Assembly (NCBI RefSeq): GCF_036032445.1
Contig: NZ_CP107932.1
Span: 1,242,501-1,306,500, forward strand
Source of the DNA: Nocardia sp. NBC_00416
Lineage (GTDB): Bacteria > Actinomycetota > Actinomycetes > Mycobacteriales > Mycobacteriaceae
Length of the DNA stretch: 64,000 nucleotides
Direction of reading: 5' to 3'
Part shown: positions 17,245 through 26,741 of the stretch, piece after piece
Numbering within the stretch: the stretch's first letter is position 1
How the letters are laid out: each line of letters begins with the position of its first letter
The notes under the pieces: model-generated
The model's input: the letters and a program-made list of their open reading frames with translations, nothing else
Told to the model about the DNA's origin: nothing
The model's database searches: none
Position numbers and translations under genes: made by a program

Positions 17245-17562
17245 GTGCAGGACCGAAGCGAAGAACCACAGGAGGCACGCGGCGAGCCGGGCTCGCGCGA
17301 TACCGGCGCGGATACCCCGGCCGCGGGTCCCACCGACCGCGAAGCGGGCGATCTCGAACACGAAGAGACGACCTCCGCCCACGGCACCGCCGCCGAGCGA
17401 GAGGCCGAGTTCACCTCGGAGCCGGCCCCCGGCAGCGAACCGCCGACCCCACCCTACGACGACCGCAAGCCGGCCGCGAACGAACCGGCGGAGACAGCGA
17501 CCGGCACGGTCGACGACGCGAATGTCGGTGGAGCGACGTCGCCGACCGAAGGGGAGGGATGA
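17245..17562 (+). CDS. Acidic, intrinsically disordered protein (105 residues)
   Basis: GTG 17245 follows a good AAAGGAGA site. The product is almost entirely Glu, Asp, Pro, Thr, Ala and Gly with no hydrophobic core, so it should be disordered and strongly acidic. No domain can be assigned. It is the least conserved-looking member of the operon; a flexible metal- or protein-binding role is conceivable but not shown. Confidence 0.55.
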   Translation: MQDRSEEPQEARGEPGSRDTGADTPAAGPTDREAGDLEHEETTSAHGTAAEREAEFTSEPAPGSEPPTPPYDDRKPAANEPAETATGTVDDANVGGATSPTEGEG

Positions 17563-17628
17563 GCCGACGGTCATTATCGCCGGTCGCCGGGCTCGGCAAC
17601 CGGAGGACAACGGAAAGGAAGGCCCGCT

Positions 17629-17748
17629 ATGGCAACCGTGGGAATGATCGCGACCGGTGTCGCCGCGGTGGCGGCGGCGATCGGCGTGTATATCGGCATC
17701 CGATCGGTTCCGGACGTGCGCCGGTACCTCAAGATCCGCCACATGTGA
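17629..17748 (+). CDS. DUF6893-type small membrane protein (39 residues)
   Basis: ATG 17629 has GGAAAGGAAGG about 8 bases upstream. The product is one transmembrane helix (about residues 5-23, ATGVAAVAAAIGVYIGI) followed by a basic tail RSVPDVRRYLKIRHM. It fits the small DUF6893 proteins. It is the only membrane-spanning product of the island apart from the nickel permease, and could tether the soluble hydrogenase complex to the membrane; that is inference. The next gene starts one base after its stop. Confidence 0.65.
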   Translation: MATVGMIATGVAAVAAAIGVYIGIRSVPDVRRYLKIRHM

Positions 17749-17749
17749 G

Positions 17750-18226
17750 ATGCCGGATCGGGTGCTGGTGGCCGGGATCGGCAATATCTTCCTCGGCGAC
17801 GACGGATTCGGCTCCGAGGTAGTGCGCCGGGTGCGCTACGACAAGGAGCCGCGTGTGCGGGTGGTCGACTACGGCATCCGCGGTACGCACCTGGCCTACG
17901 ACCTGCTCGACGGATGGGACGCGCTGGTCCTGGTCGACGCGGTGCCCGACCGCGGGACGCCGGGGCGAGTCGAGATCCTGCGCGTCGAACCCGACGCCGA
18001 CGTCGCCGCCGGACTGGACGCCCACGCGATGGATCCGGCGGCGGTGTTCGCCGCTGTCCGCGCCCTGGGAGGTGCGGTGCCGCCGGCCGTGGTCGTCGGA
18101 TGCCAGATCGAATCGGTGGACGAGCGGCTCGGTCTGTCCGTCCCGGTCGCCGCCGCCGTGGACGCGGCCGTCGGTGCGGTGCGCCGCGTGGTCGCCGACC
18201 TGCTCCGCTCACCTCAGGAGGTGTGA
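17750..18226 (+). CDS. Hydrogenase maturation protease (HyaD/HupD family)
   Basis: The 158-residue protein starts RVLVAGIGNIFLGDDGFGSE, the family signature GxGNxxxGDDGxG; Glu20-region and Asp60-region (LVLVDAVPDRG) and His (DAHAMDPA) are the metal ligands that sense nickel in the precursor. It should cleave the large-subunit tail after His576. Its position inside the operon fits. The start at 17750 follows the preceding stop by one base. Confidence 0.9.
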   Translation: MPDRVLVAGIGNIFLGDDGFGSEVVRRVRYDKEPRVRVVDYGIRGTHLAYDLLDGWDALVLVDAVPDRGTPGRVEILRVEPDADVAAGLDAHAMDPAAVFAAVRALGGAVPPAVVVGCQIESVDERLGLSVPVAAAVDAAVGAVRRVVADLLRSPQEV

Positions 18227-18228
18227 CC

Positions 18229-18471
18229 ATGTGCCTCGGCATTCCCGGCCGGGTCGTCGAGATCCCCGACGGCTACCACCGCCAGATCGCCCTGGTGGAT
18301 GTGTCCGGTGAGAAACGGCGGGTGAACATCGGCCTGCTGGAGGACGATCCGGCCCGTCCCGGCGATTGGGTGATCATCCATATGGGGTTCGTGGTCGAGA
18401 AGACCGACGAGGCCGGCGCGGCCGAGGCGATGGCCGGGTTGCGCATGCTCGGCAGCGGTGAGCAGCCGTGA
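18229..18471 (+). CDS. hypC: HypC-family chaperone, first copy
   Basis: CAGGAGG precedes ATG 18229. The 80-residue protein begins MCLGIPGRVVEI; Cys2, exposed after Met removal, is needed for binding HypD and the hydrogenase precursor during Fe(CN)2CO assembly. This copy keeps the short family length. It overlaps hypF (GTGA). A second, longer HypC is encoded at 20760. Confidence 0.92.
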   Translation: MCLGIPGRVVEIPDGYHRQIALVDVSGEKRRVNIGLLEDDPARPGDWVIIHMGFVVEKTDEAGAAEAMAGLRMLGSGEQP

Positions 18472-20738
18472 CCGCCGGTCGGGCGCGACGCAGGTTCGTG
18501 GTGCGCGGTGTGGTGCAGGGCGTCGGGTTCCGTCCGTTCGTCTATACCACTGCGGCCGAGTTGTCGCTGAGCGGCCGGGTGTCCAACGACAGCGGCGGCG
18601 TCATCGTCGAAACAGAAGGGGCCCCGGGCGATCTGGACGAGTTCGAGCGGCGCCTGACACTGTCCCCGCCGCCGCTGGCGGTGGTCGAATCGGTCGAGCG
18701 GTCCGAACTCCCGGTCCGCGGCGGCACCGGATTCCGGATCGCCGACACCACCGGTGGCGGCGGCCGGACCCTCGCCTCACCCGATATCGCCCTCTGCGCG
18801 GCGTGCGCGGCGGAACTGCGCGATCCCGCCGATCGCCGTCACCGTCACCCGTTCGTCAACTGCACCAACTGCGGTCCGCGGTTCACCATCATCGCCGCGC
18901 TGCCCTACGACCGGCCGAATACCTCGATGGCCGATTTCCGGATGTGCGATCGGTGCGCGCGCGAATACCACGACCCGGCCGACCGGCGGTTCCACGCCCA
19001 GCCCATCGCCTGCCCCGACTGCGGCCCGCGCCTGTTCTACACCGGACCGGGCGGCGGCGAACCGCTGGCCGCGGCCCGCGCACTGGTGCGTTCGGGCGGC
19101 ATCCTCGCGGTGAAGGGCGTCGGCGGCTACCACCTGGCCTGCGACGCGGCGAACGAGACCGCGGTCGCCGAACTGCGCCGCCGGAAACACCGTGGCGGCA
19201 AGCCTTTCGCGGTGATGGCACCGGATCTGGGGGTGGCCCGCGAGATCACCGCTGTCGATACCGCGGCCGCCGCATTGCTGACCGGACCGCAGCGCCCGAT
19301 CGTCCTGCTTCCGCGCGGAATCCGGCCGATCGCCGAATCCGTCGCGCCCGGCAACCCGGACCTGGGCGTGCTGCTGGCCTACACCCCGCTGCACATCCTG
19401 CTGTTCGGACTGCCCGGCGACCCGCCGGGACCGGACATCCTGGTGATGACTTCGGGCAACCGCAGTAGCGAACCGATCTGTTACGACGACGCGGATGCCC
19501 GGGAGCGTCTCGCCGAGCTGGCGGACGGATTCCTGTGGCACGACCGCCGCATCCTGGTGCCCTGTGACGATTCGGTGGTGCGATCTGTCGACGGCGTCGA
19601 GTCGCCGGTGCGTCGCTCGCGCGGATACGCGCCGCTGCCGCTCGCCCTGCCGATGGCGGTCGCGCCCACGCTCGCGGTGGGGGCCGACCTCAAGAACACC
19701 TGCGCGGTCGCGGAGGGACGGTATGCCTGGCTGAGCCAGCACATCGGTGATATGGACGATCTCGCGACACTGCGCGCGTTCGACGCCACCGAACGCCATC
19801 TCGAGAACCTGACCGGTGTGCGCCCCACCCAACTCGCCGCGGATTCGCATCCGGGCTATCGATCCACCGAATGGGCCCGCCGCAATGCGGGCGACCGGCC
19901 GGTCCGCACCGTCCAGCACCATCACGCCCATATCGCCGCCGTGATGGGTGAGCACGGTCTCGGCCTCACCGACAGTGTGCTGGGAATCGCGTTCGACGGC
20001 ACGGGATTCGGCCCGGACGGAGCGGTCTGGGGCGGTGAGGTGCTCGCCGCCGGATACAAGGGTTACCGGCGGCTGGCGCATCTGAAATATGTTCCGCTCG
20101 CCGGTGGCGACACCAGCGTGCACCGGCCGTATCGGATGGCGCTGGCGCATTTGTGGGCGGCCGATATCGAGTGGTCTCCGACGATCGCCTCGGTCCGTGC
20201 CTGTCCGCCCGACGAACGTGCGGTGCTCGGGCACCAGTTCGAGACCGGGCTCGGTTGTGTCCCGACCTCGAGCATGGGCAGGCTGTTCGACGCGGTGGCC
20301 TCGCTGGCCGGAGTCCGACACACCGTGGACTACGAGGCGCAGGCGGCGATCGAACTCGAGGGCATTTCCCGCGGCGGCGCGGCCGACGGCACCGAGTACC
20401 GGTTCGTGGTCGATTCGGGCGTCGATCCGGCGCTGATCGATGCCGCTCCCGTGATCGCGGCGGTAGTGGCCGATACCGCGAACGGGGTGGCGCCGGCGGT
20501 GATCGGCGCCCGTTTCCACGCCGCCCTCGCGCGGCTGGTGCTCGACACGGCCCTGGTCCGTGCCGTGCCGTCCGATACCGTCGCCCTCTCCGGCGGGGTG
20601 TTCCAGAACGCGTTGTTGTTGTCCGCCACCCGGCGGCTTCTCGGTGAGCACGGGTTCACCGTGCTCACGCACCACAGATTGCCACCCAACGACGGTGGCC
20701 TCGCCTACGGGCAGGTGCTCGCGGCCGCCGCGGGCTGA
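18468..20738 (+). CDS. hypF: HypF carbamoyltransferase
   Basis: The 756-residue protein has the HypF domain order: acylphosphatase ([16 protein letters not shown], residues 12-27), two zinc fingers ([13 protein letters not shown] and [12 protein letters not shown], about 107-190), a YrdC/Sua5 domain ([18 protein letters not shown] onward) and a C-terminal Kae1-like domain with [10 protein letters not shown]. HypF uses carbamoyl phosphate and ATP to load a carbamoyl group on the HypE C-terminal cysteine, the source of the cyanide ligands. GTG 18468 overlaps the hypC stop. Confidence 0.95.
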   Translation: MTAGRARRRFVVRGVVQGVGFRPFVYTTAAELSLSGRVSNDSGGVIVETEGAPGDLDEFERRLTLSPPPLAVVESVERSELPVRGGTGFRIADTTGGGGRTLASPDIALCAACAAELRDPADRRHRHPFVNCTNCGPRFTIIAALPYDRPNTSMADFRMCDRCAREYHDPADRRFHAQPIACPDCGPRLFYTGPGGGEPLAAARALVRSGGILAVKGVGGYHLACDAANETAVAELRRRKHRGGKPFAVMAPDLGVAREITAVDTAAAALLTGPQRPIVLLPRGIRPIAESVAPGNPDLGVLLAYTPLHILLFGLPGDPPGPDILVMTSGNRSSEPICYDDADARERLAELADGFLWHDRRILVPCDDSVVRSVDGVESPVRRSRGYAPLPLALPMAVAPTLAVGADLKNTCAVAEGRYAWLSQHIGDMDDLATLRAFDATERHLENLTGVRPTQLAADSHPGYRSTEWARRNAGDRPVRTVQHHHAHIAAVMGEHGLGLTDSVLGIAFDGTGFGPDGAVWGGEVLAAGYKGYRRLAHLKYVPLAGGDTSVHRPYRMALAHLWAADIEWSPTIASVRACPPDERAVLGHQFETGLGCVPTSSMGRLFDAVASLAGVRHTVDYEAQAAIELEGISRGGAADGTEYRFVVDSGVDPALIDAAPVIAAVVADTANGVAPAVIGARFHAALARLVLDTALVRAVPSDTVALSGGVFQNALLLSATRRLLGEHGFTVLTHHRLPPNDGGLAYGQVLAAAAG

Positions 20739-20759
20739 GCGGAGTAAGGAGCAACGATC

Positions 20760-21083
20760 ATGTGCCTGGCAGTTCCCGGAAAGGTGCTCAGCCTCGAGGA
20801 GCGCGACGGCACCCTGATGTCGGTCGTCGACTTCGGTGGCCTGCACAAGGACGTATGTCTGCAGTACATCCCGGATGCGGCGATCGGCGACTACGTCGTC
20901 GTCCACGTCGGATTCGCCATCCAGCGCCTGGACGAGGAGTCGGCGCTGCGGACCCTGGCCGAATTCGAACACCTCGGTGTGCTGAACGAGGAGTTCGCGG
21001 ACGGTTTCGCCGTCGCGGCGGCGCAGGCGGGTGTGGAGAACCCGGACACGGCGCGGCAGCGCGATCCCGAGGAGGAGTCATGA
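20760..21083 (+). CDS. HypC-family chaperone, second copy with acidic tail
   Basis: AAGGAG precedes ATG 20760. The 107-residue protein begins [16 protein letters not shown] with the essential Cys2 and continues [16 protein letters not shown]. It is 27 residues longer than the copy at 18229, with an extra C-terminal acidic tail. Two HypC types in one operon may divide work between HypD and the large subunit, as HypC and HybG do for different enzymes in E. coli. It overlaps hypD (ATGA). Confidence 0.9.
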   Translation: MCLAVPGKVLSLEERDGTLMSVVDFGGLHKDVCLQYIPDAAIGDYVVVHVGFAIQRLDEESALRTLAEFEHLGVLNEEFADGFAVAAAQAGVENPDTARQRDPEEES

Positions 21084-22192
21084 AATATCTCGACGAATTC
21101 AGTGATCCACAGTTGGCCAAGCATCTTCTCGACCGGATTCGCGCCACCACCGACCGCCGCTGGGCCATCATGGAAGTGTGTGGCGGGCAGACGCATTCGA
21201 TCATCCGGCACGGGATCGATCAATTGCTGCCGGACCAGATCGAGATGATCCACGGTCCGGGCTGCCCGGTGTGCGTGACCCCGCTGGAGGTCATCGACAA
21301 GGCGCTCGAGATCGCCGCGCGGCCCGGGGTCATCTTCTGCTCGTTCGGCGATATGCTCCGGGTTCCGGGCAGCGAGAAGGATCTGTTCCACGTCAAGAGC
21401 GAGGGCGGGGACGTCCGGGTGGTCTATTCGCCACTGGACGCCCTGCAACTGGCCAGAGCCAATCCGGATCGGCAGGTCGTCTTCTTCGGGATCGGCTTCG
21501 AGACCACCGCCCCGGCCAACGCGATGACCGTCTACCAGGCCCAGCGGCTCGGCATAGAGAATTTCTCGCTGCTGGTGTCGCATGTGCTGGTGCCACCGGC
21601 GATCGCCGCCATCATGGAGTCACCGCTGTGCCGGGTGCAGGCCTTTCTGCTGGCCGGGCACGTATGCACGGTGATGGGCACCCAGGAGTATCCGCCGCTG
21701 GCCGAGCAGTACCGGGTGCCGATGGTGGTCACCGGCTTCGAACCGCTGGACATCCTCGAGGGGATCCGCCGCACGGTTGCCCAACTGGAGGCCGGTCGTC
21801 ACGAGATGGAGAACGCGTACCCGCGGGCGGTATCGGACGCGGGCAATCCGGCCGCCAAGGCCATGCTGGCCGATGTCTTCGAGGTGACCGACCGGGCGTG
21901 GCGCGGCATCGGAATGATACCGGGCAGCGGGTGGCGGCTCTCGGAGCGCTACCGCGACTACGACGCCGAATATCGGTTCTCCGTCGGCGAGATGCATGCG
22001 GCCGAATCGGCGGTCTGCCGGTCCGGCGAGGTACTGCAGGGGCTGATCAAACCGAACGAGTGCGCCGCGTTCGGCACCCAGTGCACGCCGCGCAACCCGC
22101 TGGGCGCCACCATGGTGTCCTCCGAAGGCGCCTGCGCCGCCTACTACCTGTACCGCCGCCTGGACCAGCCCGCGGAGGTGGCCCATGCGTGA
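21080..22192 (+). CDS. hypD: HypD, Fe(CN)2CO scaffold
   Basis: The 370-residue protein shows all HypD signatures: [55 protein letters not shown] and the 4Fe-4S-binding C-terminal cysteines. It assembles the iron cyanide/carbonyl unit together with HypC. GAGGAGG precedes ATG 21080; the start overlaps the preceding stop and the 3' end overlaps hypE by 8 bases. Confidence 0.96.
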   Translation: MKYLDEFSDPQLAKHLLDRIRATTDRRWAIMEVCGGQTHSIIRHGIDQLLPDQIEMIHGPGCPVCVTPLEVIDKALEIAARPGVIFCSFGDMLRVPGSEKDLFHVKSEGGDVRVVYSPLDALQLARANPDRQVVFFGIGFETTAPANAMTVYQAQRLGIENFSLLVSHVLVPPAIAAIMESPLCRVQAFLLAGHVCTVMGTQEYPPLAEQYRVPMVVTGFEPLDILEGIRRTVAQLEAGRHEMENAYPRAVSDAGNPAAKAMLADVFEVTDRAWRGIGMIPGSGWRLSERYRDYDAEYRFSVGEMHAAESAVCRSGEVLQGLIKPNECAAFGTQCTPRNPLGATMVSSEGACAAYYLYRRLDQPAEVAHA

Positions 22193-23267
22193 CGATCTGA
22201 GTACACCCTCGGCGGCGACGATCGACGCGGACGGATGGGTGTGCCCGATGCCGCTGCGCGATTCGCCGAATATCGTGATGGGTCACGGTGGCGGCGGCGC
22301 CATGTCGGGCGAATTGATCGAGCACCTGTTCCTACCTGCCTTCGGGGCCGCCGCCGACGCGGGAATGGGCGATTCCGCCGTAGTCCGGGTCGGGGCGGCC
22401 CGGTTGGCCTTCTCGACCGACTCCTTCGTCGTGAAACCACTGGTGTTCCCGGGCGGTTCGATCGGTGAGCTCGCGGTCAACGGGACCGTCAACGATCTGG
22501 CCATGTCCGGTGCGCGTCCGCTGGTGCTGTCCACGGCGTTCATCCTCGAAGAGGGCACCGCCCTGTCCGAGATCGCCCATGTCGCGGCGGCGCTGGGCAC
22601 GGCGGCCTCCGCGGCCGGTGTCTCACTGGTGACCGGCGACACCAAGGTGGTCGACGCCGGACACGGGGACGGGATATTCATCAACACCGCCGGCATCGGT
22701 GTCCTCCCCGACACTGTGGATATTCGTCCCGAGCGCGCGAAGCCCGGCGATGTGGTGCTGGTCAGCGGTGATATCGGTGTGCACGGCATCGCGGTGATGA
22801 GCTGCCGGGAAGGTCTGGAATTCGGGACGACGGTGCTCAGCGATACCGCGCCGCTGGGCGGTCTGGTGGCCGCGATGCTGGACACCGGCGCCGATCTGCA
22901 CGTGCTGCGCGATCCGACCCGCGGCGGGGTGGCCGCCACCCTGAACGAGATCGCCCGCGCCGCCGGTGTCGGCGTCTCGCTGGACGAGACCGCGCTGCCG
23001 GTGCCCGGCGCGGTGCGCGATGCCTGCGGGCTGCTCGGCCTGGACCCGATGTACGTCGCCAACGAGGGCAAGCTGGTCGCGTTCGTACCGCCGCAGGACG
23101 CCGATCGGGTCCTGGAGGCGATGCACGCGCATCCGCTCGGGGCGCGGGCGGCGGTGATCGGGACCTGTGTCGAGGAGCATCCGGGAATGGTGGTGGCGCG
23201 CACCGCGCTCGGCGGAACCCGTGTGGTCGACCTGCCGGCGGGGGAGCAGCTGCCGCGAATCTGTTGA
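22185..23267 (+). CDS. hypE: HypE, thiocyanate-forming dehydratase
   Basis: The 360-residue AIR-synthase-type ATPase has the glycine-rich [14 protein letters not shown] near 32-45 and ends in PRIC, the C-terminal cysteine that receives the carbamoyl group from HypF and is dehydrated to thiocyanate for transfer to HypD. Intact C-terminal Cys indicates an active protein. It overlaps hypD by 8 bases. Confidence 0.96.
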   Translation: MRDDLSTPSAATIDADGWVCPMPLRDSPNIVMGHGGGGAMSGELIEHLFLPAFGAAADAGMGDSAVVRVGAARLAFSTDSFVVKPLVFPGGSIGELAVNGTVNDLAMSGARPLVLSTAFILEEGTALSEIAHVAAALGTAASAAGVSLVTGDTKVVDAGHGDGIFINTAGIGVLPDTVDIRPERAKPGDVVLVSGDIGVHGIAVMSCREGLEFGTTVLSDTAPLGGLVAAMLDTGADLHVLRDPTRGGVAATLNEIARAAGVGVSLDETALPVPGAVRDACGLLGLDPMYVANEGKLVAFVPPQDADRVLEAMHAHPLGARAAVIGTCVEEHPGMVVARTALGGTRVVDLPAGEQLPRIC

Positions 23268-23315
23268 CGCGGCGGGCCGTCCGGACTGCCGCCGGTGAGG
23301 AAGCGAGGTGCACCG

Positions 23316-24422
23316 ATGGCGCGGTTGTCGGCGGCGGCGATACGGGACGGATGGCGGGATCTGGATCCGGGGCAGCGGCGCAGTGCCACCGGGATGACCC
23401 TCGCGATCGTCGCGTTGCATCTCATCGGGTTCGCGACACTGCTGTTCCTCGTGGTGCCCGGCGGCTATCTGGTGGACGGCACGGTGTTCGGCGTCGGCCT
23501 CGGGATCACGGCCTACACCTTGGGTATGCGGCACGCCTTCGACGCCGACCATATCGCCGCGATCGACAATACGACCCGCAAACTCGTGGCCGAGAACCAG
23601 AAGCCGATCTCGGTGGGGTTCTGGTTCTCGCTCGGGCATTCCACCATCGTCTTCGTCCTGGTCGCCCTGCTGGCGGCCGGGGTGAAGGCCCTCGCGGTCA
23701 ACCTCGAGGACGACAACTCGCGACTGCAGCAGTGGACCGGTGTCTTCGGCACCGGAGTGTCGGGCACCTTCCTGATCCTGATCGGATTGCTGAATCTGGT
23801 GTCACTGATCGGCATCTGGCGGGTGTTCCGCGGTATGCGCGGCGGCCACTACGACGAAGCCGAACTCGAACGCCGACTCGACGATCGCGGTGCGTTGAAT
23901 CGCGTGTTCGGGCCGCTGATGCGCGCGGTGCGCACACCCCGGCAGATGTATCCGGTCGGGTTGCTGTTCGGGCTGGGCTTCGACACGGTCACCGAAGTGG
24001 GCCTGCTGGTGATCGCGGGTGGCGCGGCGGCCACTGATCTGCCCTGGTACGCGATCCTGGTACTGCCCGTGCTCTTTTCAGCGGGTATGTCGCTGTTCGA
24101 CGCGCTGGACGGGACGTTCATGAACTTCGCCTACGGCTGGGCCTTCGCCGGGCCGATACGCAAGATCTACTACAACTTCGTGGTCACCGGCCTGTCGGTC
24201 GCGGTGGCGCTGTTGATCGGGGCGCAGGAGATCATCTCGATCATGACCGAGAAGCTCGACCTCACCTCGGGCCCGCTCGCGTGGATCGGTGCGCTCGATC
24301 TCGGCGCGATGGGGTTCATCATCGTCGCCCTGTTCGTCCTCACCTGGGCGCTCGCGGCGGCGATCTGGCGGTTCGGCGAGGTGGAACAGCGGTGGCAGCG
24401 CGGATTGCCGGTGGACGGATGA
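23316..24422 (+). CDS. HoxN/NixA-family nickel permease
   Basis: I choose ATG 23316 with GAGGTG 8 bases upstream; a GTG at 23295 is the alternative. The 368-residue membrane protein has about eight hydrophobic helices and the family signature RHAFDADHIAAIDN, with the second motif LFGLGFDTVTEVG. These permeases import Ni2+ (some also Co2+) at low concentration. In this operon nickel supply for the hydrogenase is the evident purpose. It overlaps the next gene by four bases. Confidence 0.92.
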   Translation: MARLSAAAIRDGWRDLDPGQRRSATGMTLAIVALHLIGFATLLFLVVPGGYLVDGTVFGVGLGITAYTLGMRHAFDADHIAAIDNTTRKLVAENQKPISVGFWFSLGHSTIVFVLVALLAAGVKALAVNLEDDNSRLQQWTGVFGTGVSGTFLILIGLLNLVSLIGIWRVFRGMRGGHYDEAELERRLDDRGALNRVFGPLMRAVRTPRQMYPVGLLFGLGFDTVTEVGLLVIAGGAAATDLPWYAILVLPVLFSAGMSLFDALDGTFMNFAYGWAFAGPIRKIYYNFVVTGLSVAVALLIGAQEIISIMTEKLDLTSGPLAWIGALDLGAMGFIIVALFVLTWALAAAIWRFGEVEQRWQRGLPVDG

Positions 24423-25183
24423 ACCCCGGCGCGGACGCCGTAGCGCTACGGGGAACGGAGATGTTCGCCCGGTTCGCCTACGCACCGAACCAGCTCGGTT
24501 ACTGCGGACCCGCCGACGCGGCCGTGCTGCGCGAGGGGTCCGACGACGAGGTGCGGGCCGTGGCACGTCGCTTCACCGGGGCGTGGCCCTATCTTCAGGT
24601 GATGTCGCGGATGAGCGGACTCCCCGACCCGCTCGACCACCGGCTGGTCGAGTCGTACTGGATCGGCGGGGGTATCGGCGCGGGCCTGGACCCGGCGGCA
24701 TTCGTCACCGAGTTGCTCGCGGTGATCGGCCCGGCCGCGGGCCACTACTGGAAATACCTCGCCGCTGGTTCGCTGGTCGGGGAGGCGGCGGCGAATCACT
24801 GCTTCCACGTCTTCGGCATCTACCCGTGGACTCGCCTACTCACCCGTGCCGGGGGCGATCAGCCGCTGCGCGTACTCGACAACTGCCGTATCAGCTGGGG
24901 CGCCGTCGTGTCCCGGCAGGACGACGAACTGCTGATCGAAGGCCGTCGGCTGACCTACGACGGCCTCCGGCTGGGTCTGGGAGAAAGCGGGACGCGCCGG
25001 GTTCCGGTGTGGACCGACGGTTTCTCCGCCGTTCCGGACGCGGCCCCCGGCCAGGTGGTGGCGCTGCACTGGGACCGGCTGTGCGGGCGGTTGACACCCG
25101 CGCAGGCACGGGTGCTCGCCGCGACCACCGGCCGACAGTTGCGGGTCACCAACCGCAGGCTCGCGCACGATGCGAGGCCATGA
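24419..25183 (+). CDS. DUF6390 family protein, hydrogenase-associated
   Basis: ATG 24419 overlaps the permease stop (ATGA). The 254-residue protein begins FARFAYAPNQLGYCGPADAA and contains LDHRLVESYWIGGG and a segment AAGSLVGEAAANHCFHVFGIYPW, with one conserved-looking Cys/His pair. No catalytic motif is known. It matches DUF6390, found in actinobacterial hydrogenase loci. It is the last gene of the island, followed by a hairpin. Confidence 0.7.
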   Translation: MNPGADAVALRGTEMFARFAYAPNQLGYCGPADAAVLREGSDDEVRAVARRFTGAWPYLQVMSRMSGLPDPLDHRLVESYWIGGGIGAGLDPAAFVTELLAVIGPAAGHYWKYLAAGSLVGEAAANHCFHVFGIYPWTRLLTRAGGDQPLRVLDNCRISWGAVVSRQDDELLIEGRRLTYDGLRLGLGESGTRRVPVWTDGFSAVPDAAPGQVVALHWDRLCGRLTPAQARVLAATTGRQLRVTNRRLAHDARP

Positions 25184-25193
25184 GGCAGTGCAT

Positions 25194-25225
25194 TACCCGG
25201 CGGCGGGGAGGTCGGTCGCCGGGTA
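25194..25225. terminator. Hairpin at the end of the hydrogenase island
   Basis: TACCCGGCG at 25194-25202 pairs with CGCCGGGTA at 25217-25225 around a 14-base loop, between the convergent ends of the DUF6390 gene and the MFS gene. It can close both transcripts. Confidence 0.5.
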
Positions 25226-25252
25226 CCCGCCGGTCAGGTGACCGGTGCTCCC

Positions 25253-26611
25253 TCATCCCGTCGTGCCGGCGGCGGCGAACAGGGCCGCGGCCGTCGCGCA
25301 CACACCCGCCGAGATCAGCAACGACCACCCGATGCCGGTGCCGGCCGACATCCCCATGATCGCCACGCCGAGGGTCGCGCCGACCTGCCGGACGGCGTTG
25401 AGCATGCCGCCGACCGATCCGGCCGTACCCGCCGGCGCGGCATTCACGATGGCGGCGACCAGAGCGGGAAGTGCGAAGGCGACGCCGAAGCCCGAGAGCA
25501 GCAGCCCCGTCGCCAGGATCGGGTAGCCCGCCGCCGCGAAGACCGCCACGCCGAGTACCGCCCCGCCTGCCGCCAGCAGCGACAATCCGGCCAGGATCGG
25601 CCGGGCCGGCCCGATACGAGCCACGAGCCTGCCCGCGAACGGCGGGATCACCGCGAACGGAACGGTGAGCGGCAGGAACGCCAGACCGGTGTGCAACGGG
25701 CTCAGCTGCCGCTGCTGTTGCAGCAACAACGGCAGTACGAAAAGCGCCCCGCTGAGCGCGAAGTTCACGGCCGCGCCCGCCGACAGCCCGGCGCACACCC
25801 GGCGGCTGCGCAGCAGCGCGCGATTCAACACCGGCGCGGTGCTGCGCTGTTCGAGGAGCGCGAACGTCACTGTCGCGAGAACCGCGCCCACCGCCGACAA
25901 CGCGCAGTGGCGCCACGACTGCGCACCACCGGCGATCAAGGCATCGGTGCACAACGCCAGCACGATGGCGGCGGCCAGTTGAGCGGGCCAGTCGATGCGG
26001 CCCTCGCCACGCGGGCAGGTGACCGCCGCTCCCGCGCTCAGCGCCAGCACCAGCACCGCGATCGGCGCGTTCACGACGAAGATCGACCGCCATCCCGCCA
26101 GCCCGACCAGGGCGCCACCCGCGATCGGTCCGGCGGCGACGGCCGCCCCGCTGATCGCCGCCCAGCTCGCGATGGCCCGCGCGCGCCGGGCCGGCTCGGG
26201 GTACAACTGGGCGATCATCGCCATCGAGGCGGGTACGCACGCGGCCGCCGCCATGCCGAGCGCCACCCGCAGCGCGACCAGCGTCACCAGATCCGGCGCG
26301 AAGGCACTGAGCAACGACAACGCTCCGAAACCCGCTGTGCCGTAGCGAAATACCCGATGTGCGCCGTATCGATCGGCAATCGCTCCCGCCGAGAGCAGGA
26401 ATGCGGCGAATGAGATCGTGTAGCCGGTGGTGACCCACTGCAGGCCCGCGATCGAGGATCCCAGCGAGGCCGCCAGATCCGGTTCGGCGACCGAGAGGAC
26501 CGTCATGTCCAGCAACACCATGAAATACCCGAGCGAGATTCCGAGCAGCGCACGAGTGCGCCCCGGTATCGACTCGGTGGACGTGGACGTCGGTGACGGC
26601 AGAGTGCTCAT
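25253..26611 (-). CDS. MFS exporter, EmrB/QacA (DHA2) type
   Basis: ATG 26611 is preceded by CAGGAG and gives 452 residues. The N-terminus MVLLDMTVLSVAEPDL, motif A region GAIADRYGAHR and motif C region GPIAGGALVGLAG are typical of DHA2 drug:H+ antiporters, with about 12-14 predicted membrane helices. It exports drugs or metabolites of unknown identity. The divergent LysR gene starts 130 bases away and probably regulates it. Confidence 0.88.
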   Translation of the reverse strand: MSTLPSPTSTSTESIPGRTRALLGISLGYFMVLLDMTVLSVAEPDLAASLGSSIAGLQWVTTGYTISFAAFLLSAGAIADRYGAHRVFRYGTAGFGALSLLSAFAPDLVTLVALRVALGMAAAACVPASMAMIAQLYPEPARRARAIASWAAISGAAVAAGPIAGGALVGLAGWRSIFVVNAPIAVLVLALSAGAAVTCPRGEGRIDWPAQLAAAIVLALCTDALIAGGAQSWRHCALSAVGAVLATVTFALLEQRSTAPVLNRALLRSRRVCAGLSAGAAVNFALSGALFVLPLLLQQQRQLSPLHTGLAFLPLTVPFAVIPPFAGRLVARIGPARPILAGLSLLAAGGAVLGVAVFAAAGYPILATGLLLSGFGVAFALPALVAAIVNAAPAGTAGSVGGMLNAVRQVGATLGVAIMGMSAGTGIGWSLLISAGVCATAAALFAAAGTTG

Positions 26612-26741
26612 CAGCGGTGACTGCTCCTGAATAGTTCGGGTACGACCCGGTCCACTCTGCGGTGGGCGGGGAAAACGCTCCACCGGCTGGTTCGAACACG
26701 TCATTCGGAATTTCCGAACGCCGCGCGTCGTTGGTCAGCGC

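Noticed and set aside
18777..20972. 731-codon minus-strand open frame over hypF
   Set aside because: Antisense shadow of hypF with no recognisable domain.
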